Notes: generated by a model not told the origin, from the letters alone. A stretch of DNA of 64,000 bases from Leptodontidium sp. MPI-SDFR-AT-0119 (GCA_020726505.1 JAHLEZ010000041.1:186001-250000); one strand, 5' to 3'; positions 10,901 to 23,200 are shown, numbered from the stretch's first letter. A program made the numbers and translations.

Positions 10901-12988
10901 ACGAGGATCCATCTCAGAATTTAGTTTTCCCGCAGATAAAAAGTCGCTCCTTAGAACAGGCACTCGAGGATGCAATAGCGGTAAACAATATTCTTGCCAT
11001 CACAGCTCTAGCCACGGAGCTAGCAGCCTTGCCCGAGAGGAAAACGGGGTTTGTTTTGCAGGCTCTGATACTTGGGCATAGAGAAGCAGCATTGATGCTA
11101 TTGGACTTTCTCGGGACCCCTTCTGAACTTGATCATGTTCACAAGAAGAGTGCAGCTATACTGAAAGTTTGTGAGACTGGAGATGAGGACTTATTTGATA
11201 TTCTGGTTGAGAAAGGTGCCGATGTCAACATTCTTCCCGATGTGGATGCCCTTACAACAGCGGTTCGAAACTGCCACCTTTCAATTGTCAGGAAACTTCT
11301 AGATAATCCGACCTACGACAAGAAAAACTCCCATGCAACATACACCAAAAAAGGTGCCCTTGCTATAGCGTCGACAGGTGGTTTTGTAGAGGCCCTATCT
11401 CTTCTCCTAGAGAGAGACTCGGATTATTTCTCTACCAAATCAAGTCATTCACATTTCCCCAAGGATTTCCGTCGAGCGCTGGGCGCCGCAATCAGAGAAA
11501 GAAATGAATCGTGCGTCAAGATACTTCTAGACTGGGCACTCGAAAAGCATTCACAGGTGCTGCCACCTAAAGTACGCAAAATTTCACGGGAGAATATCGA
11601 TCGTATGGAGAATATCGATCATATAATAGACGTTTTGTCATCGGAACAGAAGAAAACTATAACAGAAGGCGGTGGGACAAAAGGCAACGCTCTGCAAGCA
11701 ATGGCACGCAAGGGAGACTGCGAGGCAGTGTCGCATCTCCTTGATCTGGGGGCCGATGTCGACAACCTCAGTGGGATGTATGGGACTCCAATGATGGCTG
11801 CTGCATCAACCGGCAAGCTTGAAATCATTAGCTTGTTAATTGAGAGAGGAGCTGATATCATGAAGAAGGATGACAGCAAACGTGGAAGTGGTGGGTCAGC
11901 AATAGACGTAGCAGCAGCAAACTACCATGCAACAGTGGTTCAAGCGCTATTAGACAAAGGAGCCGTTTTTACACATGAAAGTCGTCACTCAATTCCTGGG
12001 GATTGGAGGGAAGCTTCATCTCTTGGAGCGCTGAGCTGCAAGGCCGATCCAGCGGCGCTGACAATGATCAGACTTCTCCTTGATGGCGGAGCAAACGCGA
12101 ACGGAGAAGCGAGTGGAGTAAAGAACACATGGCAACTCACTCCTTTGCAAGTTGCAGCGGAGAAAGGACATGATGTCAACTTACAAGTGCTGCTTGAGTA
12201 CGGCGCCGATGTCAACCATCTCGATCATGACGGCTATACACCGCTACAACTAGCTGTCAGGAAAAAAAAATCATAGTCTGCCATCTATTTCAATATTGCT
12301 TTCAGTGAAGGCAATTGAGATCAATGCCAAGAGCGAGAACTCTTCTGGTACGACCGCGTTACACGATACAGCTGAGTTGACGAAGGCGGATATTCTAGAA
12401 CTTCTCCTAGACCATGGGGCCGACGTCGATACTTTCAATACCAAAGGAGAGACCGCGTTAGTAGTGGGAGCGAGTGATAATTATACACAGTATTCAATTG
12501 AGAAATATCAAGAAACTGTTCGTATTCTTGTTGAAAGGGGCGCCGACATTGAGGCAGTCGATGTAGATGGAAATACAGTGCTCATGGTGGTTTCCAGACA
12601 TCCGAAGCAGCCGCTGGAAGCGATCCAATATCTCCTTGGAAGGCAAGCGGAAATCTCCACTATGAATTTCAAAGGTTGGATCACATTGATGATAGCGGCA
12701 GGCTGTGGACATGATCTTGTGGTGAAATGCTTGCTGCAAAGCAGGACGAGTCAATATCTCGAGGAAGTCGAAGAAATATGGAGCTCTTTGCAATTAGCAA
12801 CTCAAAAAGGCTACGTCGAAACCGTCAGAGTGCTCCTAGAGTTTTCAAAGAAGAATATTGGCAGTCATTATCAATGGCTGCTGTTAGCGGTTTTATCTGT
12901 GGAGAATTCGAAGGAGAACCCGGATATTGTCAACTTGCTTGAAGAATACGGAGCAACTTTTGCACCTCCAGCACAAGAGACCGATTAA
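7920..12988 (+). pseudogene. NACHT - C2H2 zinc finger - ankyrin STAND protein, broken by one stop and one frameshift
   Basis: Fungal NLR-like protein. Inferred exons: 7920-8183, 8237-8260 (24 bp), 8314-8506, 8566-8949, 9018-9596, 9653-9764, 9820-10101, 10148-10560, 10607-12988. Order: helical N-terminal domain (about 1-200, DUF7708-like); P-loop GIPGAGKA (about 283-290) joined across intron 8950-9017; Walker B YIGIDGLDEC; sensor LFVTSRQ; winged-helix region ending DLIHPTAKDYLWQYHSDH; C2H2 finger (CPVLKC...H...H, about 10735-10805); a second finger; then about 12 ankyrin repeats (LLDLGADV, LLIERGAD, LLEYGADVN). The frame has TGA at 10822-10824 exactly where the first Cys of finger two belongs, and a nine-A run at 12262-12270 where eight A would keep the ankyrin frame. 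With one A removed, the exons total 1544 codons exactly. Intron 9597-9652 appears to be GC-AG. Walker A has Ala instead of Ser/Thr. An in-frame 102-bp alternative intron (10816-10917) would remove the TGA together with the finger. Confidence 0.8.
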
Positions 12989-15010
12989 GCTGTACAATTT
13001 TCGCCGTAATAAGCTCCAACTCAACCTCCTTGGCAGCTTTGACGCCTAAAACACTCCATTATGTCTCTTCTCAATGGCAAACCACCTGATCTTTCCCCAG
13101 CCTCTGACAAACAAATCAGTAATATTTCATCGACGCCTTCGGGCCGGAATACCAGTAGTGTTGGCAGTTACGACAACGACCAAGAGACGTTTGATACTGG
13201 CCAAGATATCCAAGCTGATGGTAAATCCACGTCAAGAACATTTTCAAAGCTAGCTACATCCAAGTCGAATTGCCTTGAGACCCTGGCAATATTTCCATCC
13301 TCGATTGTTCCTGGGATCATTTGCGGCTGCCATTTTGAGGCTTTCTCAATGGCAATGTCTGTATCACCATATTGAGCTTGATTGCCTGTTCCGAATTCTC
13401 CAGCATCTCCCGTAGATGCCCAGCTTCACGATCCGCTGGCTCGTTGTGTTCAAGCAACACCTTTTGAGCGAATGAACCATTTCCGAACTTTCATGTCCAA
13501 TTAGAAGATCCTTGAGATGGGAAATTGGCTTCTAGAATCTAGCCAGCATATATTTTCGCCTGCACCTTTTTTTCCTGGTTACGTAAGAGAGGTGATTCGA
13601 CAGACTTCCTTTCGAGTTCCTCATCTTCGTTGTCTTGTCGCTCTGTTGCATGACTTCTTGACCTTGGCTCTTGCATATAAACCAGGTAGCATTCTCATAG
13701 CTCAAAAAGGATAAGGCCCGGTTAGATATTCACTTAGAGCCAGCTGAATGCCCCTGTGCTTGCTGCATTTTTGGACTCCTGTGGAGGTGCAAAATTGGGG
13801 CAGCCCGATCTTGGGGATGGATGATGGCGATAGAAGGAGAGAAGATACGCACGGCTGGGCGCACGATGATAGGGGCAGTGGCAGAGAAGAGCACAAACAC
13901 TTGTTCAATTGGCTCAAACGCCTGGTACGGATCTTGTCATAAAGCAACAATGCAAGCTATTTTGACTTAAGAATACGGAACTTTCGTAAATTTCAGTATA
14001 GGAGAAAATTGAGCTCTGGGGTCTTGATTCCCGGACTTCAGACACGAATAACGAGTCACTACAGTGCCTCTTTCAAACAGCGATTAAGATACGGTTTCTG
14101 CGAATGTCTTTGATGCTATTGACGCCGGTGTTCCGTAAGCTAAGTAGATAGCCCAATTTTCCTCAGTCTGTGGTCGTATATGACAGGAACCAGACTATGT
14201 GATTACATAATGTACTGTGATATTGTGGTGGGGAAGGCTCTGGTAGCTCCTTTGTCACCTGACCGGATAGGCTCTTTCCACATAAAAGGGTTCATCACTT
14301 GAAAACAACTCAAGAACCAAGAACTTTTCATAGATATTATCTAATACACTTTTTTCTCCTCCCCTCCCTCGACTTTTTATGCTCTTCAGATATATATTAT
14401 CTTTAGATTTGATCGATCCGCGATTTCCTACACTCAGAGTCTCTTCCGTACCTCACTACATGCTACCTCTCTTGTTGTGTGGTTTATTGGGCTTTATCCC
14501 ACCCACAATATTTCTTCTTTTGCCAAAGTTGATGCCTAGACCTCAATGGTAGATATCCCTGTTGCGTTTTGGCCCTATGAGCAGACAAGTCACCGCGGCG
14601 GCATCAACATTACTCACGTAACTTATCTAGCTGGTCTGCAATGCCGCAGCCGTCACTGCTGGGCATTAGATTGCTTTATTTTCCTGTCGACGTTGACCCG
14701 CTTCAAATCCGATGCTGATTATAGTAGACGCTCTCACTAGAGACCCTAATGAGCCTGCCTTGATTGCAATGATGTATGTGACGTGGCATGGTCGGCTTCT
14801 CTTCACCCTTACGGCACAACTTTGTTCAAACTTTTGGTAGCTTCGATTTCTCACATAGCTGATATGTCCATTTCAAAGCACCGAACCACCTTAACTGTAA
14901 CTAAACAAGAAATAAAAGTTGTGTAACCAGTATCGTTCCAATCCAAGATCCATCTTCACGAGCTAGCTAGTCCATTTAGGACCCCACAGTCACTTATCTG
15001 GAATTATTCG
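12989..15010. other. Intergenic interval with a dispersed-repeat copy and a weak minus-strand coding trace
   Basis: No intact gene. On the minus strand, about 13400-13200 reads protein-like for 60 codons (ASKWQPQMIPGTIEDGN, DVASFENVLDVDLPSAW), and about 13690-13560 reads as a charged helical piece, but stops and frame changes separate them; possibly a relic. A repeat copy lies at about 14111-14179. The rest, with pyrimidine-rich stretches at 14340-14530, shows nothing definable. Confidence 0.4.
14111..14179 (+). repeat. Dispersed short repeat, copy A
   Basis: Positions 14148-14179 are identical over 32 bp to 25214-25245 and 26/32 identical to 30301-30332, all in the same orientation. A TGATGCT heptamer lies upstream of each core, at 37 bp here and at 28 bp in the other two. 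The core contains CCTCAGTCTGTGGTCG. It lies in non-coding DNA and is probably a fragment of a short non-autonomous element. Confidence 0.7.
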
Positions 15011-16770
15011 CTACAATTCCACGCCGCCACCAACACCATCTTCATCCTCATCCTCGTCCTCACTACCATTCTCTGCTACGGATATCCCGACAGCTTCTGA
15101 TAGAGTTGTGGGACGAAAGTTATGCGACGTACTATTTCGAGATCGCCCAATGTCAAGAGCTTTGAAACTTGTCGGATGGCGAGTAATATCATGCTCTCGA
15201 GTTGAAATACCATCGATCGGGTATGTCGGCTCCGTGTTCGAGTCATGTTTTTTTCTCTCTGGAACCTTCTCTCTCAAAGTCTGGAAGGCATCTCTCTTCA
15301 CTTGTTCCAAAATTTTGTTCATGAGTTTCTCCCTTGCTGATCCAGGTTCAGGACCTTCACTGGCACTGAAAACGGGCATTTTCCAGTTGTGGTAGAGATT
15401 CCGGTGTGTTGGCCGAGACTCAATGGCACTAGGGTGGAATGCGAAGTAGTAACTACACAATCGGCAAGAAGGTTTGCTGCAGCCGATATATTTGTAGCCA
15501 CCAAAGAACTTAGAGGGACTTGTGACGCCGTCTCTTGAGACAAAGTCCAGGACAGCAATTTCAGCATGAACGATAGGTCGAAAGTTTTTATTCTTGGCCA
15601 GGTCTTGTATTGCCTCATCCACCTCAAACCTTTCCAAAAATTTCGCATGTTTCCTATACGTAGCCTGTTCTGTGCCGTCCGAAGTCATGCGGCCAATGAT
15701 GTCACTCATAGAAAGGGTTTCGTCCTTGATGCGGTTCCGTAGCGGTTCCGGGATGGAGGAAGCAATATAGCAGACCTCAAAATCTTCGAAGAGCTCTGGC
15801 AATCGTTTACGGGTCGAGATAAGGCATCTGACCGCGTGAAGGTAAGACAGCAGACGTCCTGAGGCATGGCGAAATTCTGACCAATGCAGAGACTGATTCA
15901 TTCTGCCGTCCTTACTTTTATTGCGGATGAGGCTCTCAACCTCAGACTGGTGTAGCAGGTCAATAGCACATATCAAGCTCTCGCAACTCGTAGAAACTAG
16001 GTAGCTCTTTAGTATTAAAGCCATCCGAGTCGACCACAGAATACTTACATGCCATGTTGTCGAGATTCTTGTCAGTTGAGAAACTCACTAGCTTCCTCAA
16101 CTCCTCCAGTTTTGTAAGAATGGATCTTGCTAGAGAGAAATTCAGTTTTTGAAAGTTTATGACCGTCACTGAAACCTACAGTCTTGCGAGTCATCTCTTT
16201 GACAATCACTGATGCAAAGGGGGGTCTGCTCCTCTAATGACTTGGCGTAAGATCCAATCCTCGACCGCGTGAAGGATATGACCTCCCTCAAGATATGCGA
16301 GCTCAACAAAGTCAAATCACTGACATCCGTCGCTCCCAGAGTTTCCAGAATATTTTTCAAGAACGACTGGGTATGGATCAGGTCAGCTTCTTTCCGCCGG
16401 TTTGATGCGAATCTGTACTGGATGCGGTCTGGGTATTGCAAAACAACAACAGCTGTCACAGTGTTGCCACCTCTATCACTGTCACATAACAGGGCAAGCT
16501 TATTGACAAAACAATGAAAGTCAAGCTCAGGAGATTGTGCTACGCCTTGTGATAGATCTGGAGCTTTAGGCGTCTGGTGGTTTGGCGATGTTACGTTGAG
16601 TGCAGCAAGAAGCAAGATAGGTTCATAGAACCGGTGGGTGAATTTTGGTTTCGGCGTGCCAAGAGCGCGAGGGCTTGAATTGGCCGGCAAATATTCTACA
16701 TCCCCAGAAGTTAATTACTGAATAATTGATAGTTAAGGAGTGCGTTGGGCTTACTCTGTTTTGATGACAT
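15011..16770 (-). CDS. OTT_1508-like nucleic-acid deaminase family protein
   Basis: Four exons inferred: 16770-16755 (16 bp, carries the ATG), 16695-16180, 16129-16049, 15996-15011; all phases agree, 532 aa. The N-terminal half is helical with no known domain. The C-terminal half has the zinc-dependent deaminase signature: H348-A-E350 in VHAEIAVLDF (zinc ligand and catalytic Glu), then GGYKYIGCSKPSC with C382-x2-C385 and a YYFAFH motif. That layout fits the fungal OTT_1508-like branch of the cytidine-deaminase superfamily, which is thought to act on nucleic acids in conflict systems; the substrate is unknown. The C-terminus is disordered and ends in an acidic EDEDEDED run. It lies between a broken NACHT gene and a broken Dicer gene, supporting a defence context, though no partner is shown. 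It appears intact. Confidence 0.8.
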
Positions 16771-17995
16771 TTTCCGCGGGAAATTGAACGAGAAATTTTG
16801 GTTTTGGGATATTCGCAAGTCAAATCTATTGTCCAGAAGAGATTAAAACAGGTGTTCTTTATCACCAAAGACTTACTGCCACAGAAGGAAAATTGCCAGA
16901 TATGTACCTCTTTGGAACATGATACAATGTGGCATACAGAGACCTCGAGGCACACATTACGCGCCACAGACTTTGGTTTATTGCAGGCTATAGGCACAGT
17001 CTGCCTCACAGGAATCGGTATACAGGAGACCTTCATTCGCAAGTTTTGTCAGGTAACAAACAGCCTTACGCCCCACTATGCCTGCGCGCCAAGTCGACTT
17101 CGCGGTTGGCCTCTTGCATACGCAGCCTCGCCCATTCTTGGAACCTACCATACAATCGGCCACTCGCATGGTTAGTGCTTCCTGCAGTCGGCCTCTTGCA
17201 TAAACGCCCTCGTTCATTGCTGGAATCTACAATGCAATCGGCCTCTCGCATGGTAGTGCTTCCTGCAGTCGGCCTCTCGCATAGACGGCCTCGCCCATTC
17301 TTGGAACCTATCATGCAATCGGCCTTCTAAATATTCAATTGGTTCATTATGTTACACCTCTACGCGCAAGCAGTCTTCGAGGCCGGGGCTCTGTTGCATA
17401 ATCTTGTCGTCGCCATTCTATGGAATTACCATGGTTTCTGCCTCGCAAACAGGCATCTCAGCTTAAGTCGGCCTCAAAGTCAGCCTCTGGAATCATTGGT
17501 CTAAATTCAGCTCATTTTAGCTTCTACACTGTTCAAATTCCAAGATATTTGACTACAAGTGGTGACCAGGCATCTACATTAAAAAGAGCTTGAGCTCGTA
17601 TCACCCTCGAAGTCAAAACATATTTCTCGAGTTTCAGCATCAAGAGAGCCGTGCGGCTCCGATGCGTTGTGACACTTCACCACACAAGATCATTACCTGC
17701 CAGTGGAATATCACATCTACCAACACTCCCTAGAACTGTTGTGTCACGAGCCACAATACGACTTCCGCCAAGGGATTCCAGGCATTCGGGGAAGGGATTC
17801 AACAACAAAGCGCTAGAACAAAGTATGTGTCTCTCGTTGAGAACTTTCGAATCCGTTTCTAGAAAGACCATGCATGTGAAGGAAGATTATCCTGTCCACT
17901 TTCTCTTCCCCCAAGCATCTAATAGAGAAAGTCTCATGCTACCCAACTTTCTCGCCAGCTGACTACGTATCTGTGGCAATAGGTGGCCAATTGCA
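16771..17995. other. Intergenic interval containing a minisatellite
   Basis: Contains the 82-bp tandem repeat at 17108-17330 and scattered degenerate GGCCTC motifs as far as about 17490. The part from 17560 to 17995 is probably promoter and leader of the C2H2 gene. No supported gene. Confidence 0.5.
17108..17330 (+). repeat. 82/81-bp tandem repeat (about 2.7 units)
   Basis: Units begin at 17108, 17190 and 17271 with GGCCTCTTGCATA or GGCCTCTCGCATA, and each contains CCCATTCTTGGAACCTA (or a variant) followed by GCAATCGGCC. Within each unit the GGCC-CTCGCAT motif recurs at half-unit spacing, indicating an older roughly 40-bp unit. Sequence identity between units is about 80-90% by eye. Reading frames across it are open by chance. 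Confidence 0.85.
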
Positions 17996-18909
17996 GTGAT
18001 GCAGATGTGGAATTCCACCACCGAGGAAACTCACAATTCCGAACAGCTCTACACTGTTAACACGAGTTACATGGGTGATGAAAACATTCTAGCACCACCT
18101 CATTGGGACTATCACACGCCTGAGCTACCTCGTCATCCCGATTCCTCCCTTGGCGGGCTCAACTCTGCCACCAGTGGCCAATATTTCCAACAGCTTGTTG
18201 AAAATCCGATTAATCACGTTTTGGGATCCGGTGACTACCTGGATGCTTTCCCAGAGGCTATCGAGGCCGATTCCCGTATTTACTTGAACCATTAGGATTC
18301 GAATATTACGGGAACAGTTCCTTCGAACGAGCTCGTTAACGGGCAGCAGAACGGGTACTTCAACTTAGGCTCCGATATGGGCTTTCTCCAACCTTTGGGT
18401 GAAAGTGTGGAAACTTTCTCAAACTCTTCGCAATACCCTCATAATCCTCCATCTCCCCAATCCTCGTGGCAATTTCCACCTTCAGCTGATTACGAAGCTT
18501 CACTGCATGCGATTAATCCAGTGTCGAGTGTGATCCCGCAGAACCTCGGATCCGAAGGTACTCGCCGCGCAGATCAGATCTTCCGATGTGAGCAATGCTC
18601 CAAGGAATTCTTGCAGCGATCCCTACTCACGTAAGTCCTTGGGGGCTAGTATCCACCATATAATGAATTGACAAGGATTACAGAAAACATCTGCGCGTCC
18701 ACACAAAGCCACTAAGATGTAAGCTTTGTCCTCAAGGCACCCCCGGATTTGCTGAGCAAAAAGACTTGAATAGACACTACTGGTCTACTCATCGAACGTA
18801 CGCGCAGAACAACCATATTCCGAGGGACTCAAGAGCATGTCCTGACTGCGATTATGAGGGAAGGACGGATAATGTGAGGCGTCACCAGCAAAATGTGCAT
18901 CAGCAGTGA
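17996..18909 (+). pseudogene. C2H2 zinc-finger transcription factor with an internal TAG
   Basis: Two exons inferred: 17996-18630 and 18684-18909, joined in phase, 287 codons. The N-terminal 200 codons are Ser/Asn/Gln/Pro-rich, as in fungal activators. The C-terminus has a classical finger CEQC-x12-KHLRVH, assembled across the intron, followed by a CKLCPQ...NRHYWSTH finger and a CPDCDYEGRTDNVRRHQQNVH finger, so it would bind DNA in the nucleus. The frame is interrupted once, by TAG at 18293-18295, in the low-complexity part; the composition is identical on both sides and no intron signal fits. CAG to TAG (Gln to stop) is the simplest explanation. A second ATG at 18377 could still start a shorter protein with all three fingers. 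Target genes are unknown. Confidence 0.7.
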
Positions 18910-20222
18910 CAGACTACATGGGTTGTGGATGGGGTCTGGTTTATTTTCCCTTTCGTCTCCTTTTTTCCTTTGTCTACATGTCAGCATGTAGAAGGGTCCC
19001 GGTTTGCGGATATGATTGCTTGGGAGCTGTTTTCTGTTGGCCGTTTTCTTTGCTGTAGCCACTACAGATAGCGAACAAGTCTGTTAAAATTAAATCTTTT
19101 CATATTCTCTCATGGCCTGGCTCCTTGGAGACATATCACGCTCCATATTGAACTAAAATTCCTCGATTCAATAGTGAATAGGCCTAGCTAAAACCTTGGT
19201 CTGCACTGTTAAGTTCGTTAGGAATTATAAACCTTCTTTTGATGGCAGAGCTAAGTAAATATAGGGCGATTCCTTTGGTACTCTCCCTTCCATCTCTCTG
19301 CAATCATCTCTTGATAAACTTATTTGAGGTATAATAGACAATTCTTCGCAGATGTTAATGTCAACAAATTTGGATGGCAGGACGTAGTCTTTTCACCATG
19401 GTATTGTGGCAACCGGCTATCTATCTTCTCTGGAGTCCCGAACGTTTCGTTTCAATAAAGCAGAATGCCTCGATAGAAAGTAGAGTATTTGATCAAGAAT
19501 AAATAGATAAGGATTTTCTCCACATCAATAAGCTATTACAGATCTAGTTGAGTGAATAACCAGAATCTCACAAATATTACATGTAATCTAAGCAGTGAGC
19601 TGGTGCATTTCGGTTTTTATGGCACATTTGTTAATGCGGCTACCATACTTTAACGCCTAGAGTGGCTCACAGAGGACTCTCCCCTGTATGCTGTGACAAC
19701 GCCAAGAGCAGTCAGCCTATGGAGCAGTGCATATAGGCACTCCACAGCTGAAGGTTGGAGCCTGTATGAGCTGAGTGGAGCAGGCTGTACAACATTGTTG
19801 GTGCTGTGCATGCATGTGAAATAATCAGTCATACATGCAGTCGGCTACATTAGTGAGGCCTCGTGCATAGATTTCTGTTCAGGCGTTCTCGGCCAGTGAG
19901 GCTGACAGCAGGTTAAGTGCTCAACCCTTGTGTCCTTCTTTGATTAGGTACCAGTGCTGCCAAGGAAAGTTTTCACCAACGCAGGCACTCAAGAAATCTG
20001 GCAGTTCATTTGTATTGGAATAAGGCGTATATATGAATCGCCCAGCCGCTAGTATTGTGACTGTTGCTCAAAGAACCGAAACATATCAATTCTCACCGAA
20101 CTCAATTCGTCAGTCCAAATTGATATTGCCTATACTGTTTGATCAACCCAATTCATATGAAGAAACTGGAATACTGAATTCCCCTGATCATCGCTCTCAG
20201 AATTTGCGAGGAGAAAACTAAC
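18910..20222. other. Intergenic interval upstream of the Dicer gene
   Basis: No gene recognised. A small inverted repeat (GGAG...GTGC, ATATAG, GCAC...CTCC) lies at about 19720-19743 and could form a hairpin. The rest is AT-rich with many stops. The last few hundred bases should hold the Dicer promoter. Confidence 0.4.
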
Positions 20223-23200
20223 ATGGCAAATCATGGTAAGCCATTGCCAGCGCCAGTTCCAGCTTCTCTAGTGCATGAGCATATGCCGGAGGGGAACTTC
20301 TTGGACTACAATAGTCTTCCTTCTTCGGTTACAGATACAATTCCACAAATCGACACTCGTGGAGATGGTACTTTTGACTCGAGAGCGTACCAGCTGGAGA
20401 TGCTGGAGGAAAGCATCAAGAAGAATATTATTGTCGCGGTAATTATATCCTTCCTCAGCTTGTGCAAATACATCAGTCTAACAGTGTTTTGTGCCAGATG
20501 GATACCGGTAGCGGCAAAACACATGTGTAAGATTCGATAATTTCATCCCAAGACGTTTATGCTCCCCTGGCATGCTAAAATCTCATCTCTAGCGCTGTTC
20601 TGCGTATCAAACACCAGATCCAGATCTCATCGTCTCCGAAGGTTCGTATCAATTCTACAATATATATAGCTATGTAGTTAACAAAGTTTCAGCTCATATG
20701 GCTCCTAGCACCAACAATTGCCCTTTGCTCTCAGCAATTTGACGTTCTTCGGTCGCAGATATCCTCAGTACAAATCAAATCATTTACCTCGGCTGATAGC
20801 GTTGACCGGTGGTCAGAGAAAGCCATCTGGGACGACATGCTGGCAAATACCAGTATTGTTGTGTCAACATTCGCCGTCTTGCATGAAGCACTATGCCATG
20901 GATTCGTTAGCATCGGTTCGCTAGCTCTCATTGTTTTCGATGAAGGTGAGTGACTAGTCATTCCAGCATTCCCATGACATCTCTCTAACAGATTTAGCAC
21001 ATAATTGCATTGGGAGAAGTCCTGGTAGCAAGATCATGACAGATTTCTATTGGCCGGAGAAACACTCCAGGCACTATGTGCCACATATTCTCGGGCTGAC
21101 GGCAAGTCCCGTAATTGGCTCCAAAACCGAAGCCATGGGCACCCTCGAATCGGTCCTAGATTCTGTATGCAGAAGTCCTCATATCCAGAAAGAAGAATTG
21201 TTGCTTCACGTGAATCTACCGGATTTAGTCCGCATCCATTTTGAAGCGAGCGAGGCCTTCTCAATCACCCTCAGAAGCACGTCCGTCATGAAAAACTTAC
21301 TTGAGGTTTACCAAAAGCTCGATATCTATGCAGACCCGGAAATCATAAGCTTGAAGTCTCAAAACACCAAGTCTAGCAGAGAAAAAATGGAAAAGGCATT
21401 AAAGAGCAAAAACACCTTCATACAAAGTCAGATGAAAACAATAAATCGACGCGCAGGTGAAATGTGTCAGGTCTTGGGGCATTGGGCAGCCGACTTCTAC
21501 ATCCTCCAAGTTGTCTCCACTCTCATACGATCTTCTGACTCAAAGGACATCGCAACTACCACTTGGAAGGATGCTGAAAAACGACATCTCGTCAACACTT
21601 TGCGCAACGTGGATATATCCCCGGATAACTTAACTGTGCTGTCCCAAACCTCAATCTCCGACAAAGTCCGGGCTCTCCTCAAATTTCTTCAGTCTTGTGA
21701 CGAAAAGACTACCGGCATCATCTTTGTCAAACAAAGAACAACTGCGTCTCTTCTCCAGCATCTCCTCTCAATACACCCGGCGACAAGCAAGCGACTTCGC
21801 TTTGACACCGTGGTCGGAGCTTCCCAGCAAGCTTCAGGAAAGCGGGACCTTTTTGAAATAGCCACACACAAGGATGCTCTTAGCAGGTTCCGGTCCGGAG
21901 ATATCAATATTCTCATCGCAACAAGCGTACTTGAAGAGGGAATCGACGTCCCGCGATGTCATCTGGTAATCTGCTTCGATGAACCCTCGAGCCTCAAGTC
22001 CTATATCCAACGTAGAGGGAGGGCGCGATTGCCTGGATCAAGATGGGCACTGTTGCTGGAAAATTCGTCACGAGATCTTACTAGACAATGGGAGGATCTA
22101 GAACTGGAGATGAAGAAAAAATACGAAAATGAACAAAGGGAAGTGCAAGAACTTGTAGAGTCTGAGATTTGTGAGGAGGAATCGTGCAGAAGCCGTTATT
22201 TCAGAGTACCAAGTACCGGTGCCCGGCTTGATTTGGATAACGCGAAAGGACACCTCCAATGCTTCTGCTCTCGACTTGCCACCCAACCTTCTCTATACAT
22301 GCGGCCAGTCTACATCATCATGGAAGGAAACGAAGGCGAGAATCGCGACTCCCATCAAGCGCTATTCAGAGCAAAAGTTATTTTACCAGCCACGCTTGAT
22401 CCTAGCATGCAAGTTTTCATCAGCAAAATGCTTTGGCGCTCCGAAAAGAATGCAATGAAAGATGCGGCATTCGAAGCATACACTGCTCTGTATCATGCAG
22501 GACTTGTCAATGACCATCTACTACCACTCAGCTTTATGGACCCTTCAAGTGGCATTGAGATGGGAGACTCTATTGTTGAAATCCATGAGCAGTTCAACCC
22601 TTGGCCATCAATTGCTCATGCTTGGGAGAACAGGGAGAAGCTACAACGACGTGTTTTGGCCTTGAAAGATCAGCATGGCCTGGTAAAATGCGAGATCGAA
22701 ATATCGATACCCGTTGATCTCCCAGAACTTGAACCAATTCTGATATGTTGGGATGCTTCTAGTCAGTGGAAGCTTGAGAGCGGACAACCAAGGATAGTGG
22801 AGTACTGCGACCAGCAAGTGGAACATACTGCAACATTACTCTCACTTGCACATGGACACCGTTGGAAAGTTGAAGAAATGCGATATGCGGTGGTCTTCGA
22901 GGGATTGAATGCAAAAATCAGCCAACTACAGCTAGGGTGCATTTCACTGGTTGATGACGACATTCTCGATGAATCGATGGGCCTACTAAGAGATTCTCAA
23001 AATTGCGGCTACCCGTATCTATTCCACAAGTTTCTATCATCGAAGCCATCTATCAAATCGATACAACATCCTCATAAAGATTACGAGTCATTCTCTTCAA
23101 ATCAGCCTTTTGTGGCACTGAAGAAGTGGTCCCGCCGCTCGGATTTTCTTCACTCAGTCGCTGCAGGACCTGAAACAGTCGGCAAAGAATAATACTCCAG

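Noticed and set aside
13061..13375. 104-codon plus-strand frame after the NACHT gene
   Set aside because: Low-complexity Ser/Asn start, no domain, no splice link; the opposite strand looks equally or more coding.
19720..19743. Hairpin with GTGC/GCAC stem as terminator or regulatory RNA
   Set aside because: Short, imperfect and without context; eukaryotic genes do not use such terminators.
20940..21000. Dicer motif II appearing as DED-LAHNC
   Set aside because: It arises from a wrong acceptor; using the AG at 20996-20997 gives DEAHNC.
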